Below are positions 7,549 through 9,192 of a DNA stretch of 9,192 bases, in pieces. Location of the stretch: NCBI GenBank assembly GCA_016931555.1, contig JAFGEM010000052.1, positions 1 through 9,192 on the forward strand. The letters run 5' to 3'. Numbering within the stretch: position 1 is the first letter of the stretch; the number at the start of each line of letters is the position of its first letter. Made by a program: the position numbers and the translations under genes. The notes beneath the pieces are model-generated. The model saw only the letters and a list, made by a program, of their open reading frames with translations, did no database searches and was not told the DNA's origin. The DNA is from Candidatus Iainarchaeum sp. GTDB taxonomy: Archaea > Iainarchaeota > Iainarchaeia > Iainarchaeales > GCA-2688035.

Positions 7549-7560
7549 CTTTTTAAATGT
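7549..7560 (-). promoter_or_regulatory. TATA-like box for the restriction-modification gene
   Basis: On the minus strand the sequence reads ACATTTAAAAAG, with its core centred near 7554, about 25 nt before the ATG at 7529. There is no SD between it and the ATG. This matches the leaderless geometry seen at pelA and is the main reason for preferring the ATG over the GTG at 7580. Confidence 0.5.
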
Positions 7561-7575
7561 CTTTCTTCAACCCTC

Positions 7576-7728
7576 GCCACCTCCTTTAAATCGAATTTTT
7601 TCTTACGACTTGCGCGTTGTTCGGCTTAAACTTTTCCCTGCCTGCGGCAGGTCGGCTTGCGCCTAAAAGTTTAATGCCTCCAACGCACCAGCGTCTCCAG
7701 AAAAAATTCTTTTCATTTTGGAGGTGGC
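7576..7728. repeat. Multi-block inverted repeat with two outward-facing promoter-leader-like arms
   Basis: Four blocks occur in the same order, inverted, on either side of about 7650. They are GCCACCTCC 7576-7584 with GGAGGTGGC 7720-7728; GAATTTTTTCT 7593-7603 with AGAAAAAATTC 7699-7709; GCGTTG 7614-7619 with CAACGC 7681-7686; and TTAAACTTTT 7626-7635 with AAAAGTTTAA 7665-7674. Spacers between blocks are 8 and 10, 10 and 12, and 6 and 6 nt. Read outward, each arm goes from a TATA-like AAAAGTTTAA to an SD (GGAGGTG). The right arm leads to the ATG at 7733. The left arm points toward the restriction-modification gene but has no matching start codon. The blocks match exactly while the spacers have diverged, which suggests an inverted duplication of a promoter-leader or a selected palindromic operator. 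Confidence 0.8.
7637..7651. repeat. Perfect 6-bp hairpin CCTGCC-TGC-GGCAGG at the centre of the inverted repeat
   Basis: CCTGCC at 7637-7642 pairs with GGCAGG at 7646-7651 across a TGC loop. This GC-rich hairpin stands out from its AT-rich surroundings. A 7-bp direct repeat TCGGCTT (7621-7627 and 7652-7658) brackets the 24-nt stretch that holds it, resembling a target-site duplication around a REP-like element. CTTGCGC also occurs twice (7609-7615 and 7656-7662). No T-run follows the hairpin, so an intrinsic terminator role is unlikely. Confidence 0.7.
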
Positions 7729-7732
7729 TTGA

Positions 7733-7876
7733 ATGATTTTCGAAAATAAAGATTTTCCTGCTCCCAGCAGGGAAGAAATAAAAGCAGCGTTGCTCGTTGC
7801 GCGCACGAATCCGGAAGATTTGGATGGCCGAGACTTATGGATTCTGAGCGAACTTGGAGGAGAGGATTTGGAATGA
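7733..7876 (+). CDS. 47-residue small protein, first gene of an overlapping operon, unknown function
   Basis: This short ORF starts at an ATG preceded by a near-ideal SD, GGAGGTG at 7720-7726, 6 nt upstream of the ATG. That is the best ribosome-binding site in the window and strongly supports real translation. The product is soluble and acidic toward its C-terminus, with a likely helix at about 14-25 (EEIKAALLVART) and the ending LWILSELGGEDLE. I recognise no family. Its TGA overlaps the ATG of the next gene (ATGA at 7873-7876), indicating translational coupling. It is driven by the right arm of the inverted repeat: the TATA-like AAAAGTTTAA at 7665-7674 would place the transcript start near 7695-7700, giving a leader of about 35 nt. 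An antisense ORF over the same bases lacks such signals. Confidence 0.65.
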   Translation: MIFENKDFPAPSREEIKAALLVARTNPEDLDGRDLWILSELGGEDLE

Positions 7877-8019
7877 TTCCAACCCTTTTCCTTTTTTTCC
7901 TCGTTTTTGCAGCGCCCCTTGTGCTGCACGTGTATGGGTTCAAAGAAGAAGCAATGGACGTAACCCAAATTATTGCAGGCTTTTTTATTGGCTTTGGAAT
8001 TGCAGGGGTGTTTTTATGA
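7873..8019 (+). CDS. 48-residue two-helix membrane protein
   Basis: The frame is open from about 7837, but the ATG at 7873 is the likely start: it overlaps the previous stop as ATGA and has GGAGGAG at 7856-7862, about 10 nt upstream. The product is almost entirely two hydrophobic segments, residues 2-19 (IPTLFLFFLVFAAPLVLH) and about 31-48 (VTQIIAGFFIGFGIAGVFL), joined by a short charged loop (FKEEAMD). It resembles a small membrane hairpin. A signal peptide is less likely because a second segment ends exactly at the C-terminus. No family is recognised. Its TGA overlaps the ATG of the following LAGLIDADG-containing gene. It could be a membrane partner of whichever protein the third gene encodes. 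Confidence 0.65.
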   Translation: MIPTLFLFFLVFAAPLVLHVYGFKEEAMDVTQIIAGFFIGFGIAGVFL

Positions 8020-9192
8020 ACAGCGGAAACCTGCTTCCAAAGCCATTTTTAAATGAGAAAACGGAAATAGTAACTGGGTGCTCTGGGAGCAGAGCAATGA
8101 TAACACATGAAAACGATCCGCTGTTAACAACAAAAACAGCAAATGAATTGATTGAAGAAAAAAACCTTGGTTTGTTGTTTCTCAAAAATGGAGAAATAAT
8201 TAATTGGTATTCTGCTTTGGTTAGGCCAGGCGATTTTGTCAAGACTGGGTTGAGAAACTCTGTTTTACAAAAGACTGTTTATGCGAGCGGGAAGAATCTA
8301 GCCTCTTCTCTTCAGAAATTTATTGGAGAAAATAATATTTCTGCCAAAGATGCACATAGCACTCTCGAATATTATACTGGGGTGAGAATTAACTTAAAAG
8401 ACTCTTCCAAATGGTTTTCACAATCATGTTTTCCTCTAGTTTACCTAAGAGCAATTTCTTTGTTTGCTCGTGATTCAGAATTTGTTTTGGCTTGCTTTTT
8501 GTCTTCTGTGGATTATTTTACAGATTTTTTAGGAAAATCCAAGCTTTTTGTTGAAAAAGAAAAAAATTTTATTTTTACCAAAAGATTTGCTTATTTGGCA
8601 GGTTGTTCTGCCGGTGACGGGCACATTTCCCCTGATTCGAGGAGATGGGTGCTTGTGGATGGAACGCCGCATGAAGCGCTTCTTGGATTCAGCCGAGAGT
8701 TTGAAGAGAATCTGGGGGAGCTGCTGGCTGTTAACATAAATTCATTTAAAATTAGGCAAACAGGAAAAAAGTTTGAGCTGATTGTTAACAACAAATCTTT
8801 TTGCAGATTCCTAAATTTTTTTTATGGTTTGCCTATAGGTCCTAAAAAGAAACAGAGCCTGAGGAGGCCAAAAATCTTTGATTTGTCAGAGAATCGCCCC
8901 AACCTGCTTGCGGCTTTTTGGAGGGGCTGTTTCGATACAGATGGGTCAGTTTCAGTGAATGGGTCATTAGATTTTGCATCTATTAACCAATTACTTTTAT
9001 CTGATTTAAAGTCGGATTTTAATGGGTTTGGCATTGCACTGACCACAAATAGCCATAGCGTTACTGTCTCACTTCCAGATTTTAAAAAATTCACGAAAAT
9101 AGGATTTGCTCATCCACGCAAAAAATCAATTTTCTTACGCATACTGCATAAAGGCCCAAAATTTTTGCTTTTTCGAGGAGTTAATCCGAAAA
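8016..9192 (+). CDS. LAGLIDADG homing-endonuclease ORF with intein-like N-terminus, 3' end outside the window
   Basis: The frame is open from the ATG at 8016 to the window end (392 residues visible). AGGGGTG at 8004-8010, 5 nt upstream, and an ATGA overlap with the previous gene support the start. Two LAGLIDADG motifs are present: FAYLAGCSAGDGHIS (191-205, acidic D201) and LLAAFWRGCFDTDGSVS (297-313, D309). The 108-residue spacing between acidic residues fits a single-chain double-motif endonuclease. Between them, LPIGPKKKQSLRRPKIF resembles the usual GxPxGxKxxxxxxP segment. Upstream, G21-C22 followed by SGSRAMI and TKTANELIEE, then INWYSALVRPGDFVKTG (62-78), resembles the start of an intein splicing domain and its W-x-x-A-x-x-L-x-x-GD-x-V element. 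The intein block B TxxH is not visible and the C-terminal splice site is outside the window. It may be an intein in an unidentified host, a degenerate intein, or a free homing endonuclease. Confidence 0.85.
   Translation, partial: MNSGNLLPKPFLNEKTEIVTGCSGSRAMITHENDPLLTTKTANELIEEKNLGLLFLKNGEIINWYSALVRPGDFVKTGLRNSVLQKTVYASGKNLASSLQKFIGENNISAKDAHSTLEYYTGVRINLKDSSKWFSQSCFPLVYLRAISLFARDSEFVLACFLSSVDYFTDFLGKSKLFVEKEKNFIFTKRFAYLAGCSAGDGHISPDSRRWVLVDGTPHEALLGFSREFEENLGELLAVNINSFKIRQTGKKFELIVNNKSFCRFLNFFYGLPIGPKKKQSLRRPKIFDLSENRPNLLAAFWRGCFDTDGSVSVNGSLDFASINQLLLSDLKSDFNGFGIALTTNSHSVTVSLPDFKKFTKIGFAHPRKKSIFLRILHKGPKFLLFRGVNPK

Noticed and set aside
7637..7674. Intrinsic terminator at the central hairpin
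   Set aside because: The hairpin is not followed by a T-run in either direction, and it lies upstream of both flanking transcription units rather than at their ends.
7663..7968. Minus-strand 101-codon frame over the small-gene operon
   Set aside because: It runs through the inverted repeat and opposes three overlapping plus-strand genes with clear SDs. Its product shows no motif.
8822..9094. 90-codon minus-strand frame opposite the LAGLIDADG ORF
   Set aside because: It is antisense to the second LAGLIDADG motif region and has no supporting signals.
1..9192. tRNA, rRNA, C/D-box RNA or CRISPR array
   Set aside because: No T-loop-like or cloverleaf region, no spaced direct-repeat array and no C/D box pair outside coding sequence was found by eye. 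TGATGA strings occur only inside genes. A tRNAscan or Infernal search would settle it.

Overview
The window looks like the chromosome of an archaeon, probably a small-genome (DPANN-like) lineage. The evidence is an archaeal pelota/Dom34, an archaeal-type Elp3, a Holliday-junction-resolvase-related nuclease of a mostly archaeal family, and TATA-like boxes about 25-30 nt upstream of several start codons with no Shine-Dalgarno (SD) sequence, which suggests leaderless transcription. Genes are tightly packed, with stops 1 to 15 nt apart at convergent ends. The lineage is my inference; no rRNA or tRNA gene is visible.

Layout. Positions 1-1518 hold the 3' part of elp3 (tRNA wobble-uridine modification), open at the window edge. 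A small winged-helix-like protein follows (1542-1847). Next are a small Rossmann-like protein with a CARF-reminiscent motif (1932-2288) and a membrane-anchored PD-(D/E)XK nuclease of the Endonuc_Holl type (2318-2677). On the minus strand, pelA (4456-3410, ribosome rescue) is followed 5 nt later by a class I SAM methyltransferase with a very basic N-terminus (3404-2679). A small predicted three-helix membrane protein (4509-4817) is divergent from pelA, and the two may share one symmetric TATA box. The largest gene (7529-4833, minus) is a single-chain restriction-modification enzyme (type IIG-like): HsdR-type nuclease domain, N6-adenine methyltransferase, TaqI-like specificity domain. It looks like an accessory cassette.

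The right end is the most unusual part. Between the restriction-modification gene and a rightward operon lies a multi-block inverted repeat (7576-7728). Four blocks (9, 11, 6 and 10 bp) recur in the same order on both arms around a central hairpin, and each arm reads outward like a promoter plus an SD leader. The rightward arm leads into three genes overlapping by ATGA: a 47-aa protein (7733-7876), a 48-aa two-helix membrane protein (7873-8019), and an ORF open from 8016 to the end of the window. The last carries two LAGLIDADG motifs and an intein-like N-terminal region, so it is either an intein-interrupted host gene or a free homing endonuclease.

How the genes work together: the left two-thirds is mainly translation and RNA quality control (Elp3, pelota, methyltransferase) plus small DNA-handling or regulatory proteins. 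The right third is accessory (restriction-modification, homing endonuclease, small unknown operon) and may be a site of repeated gene acquisition.
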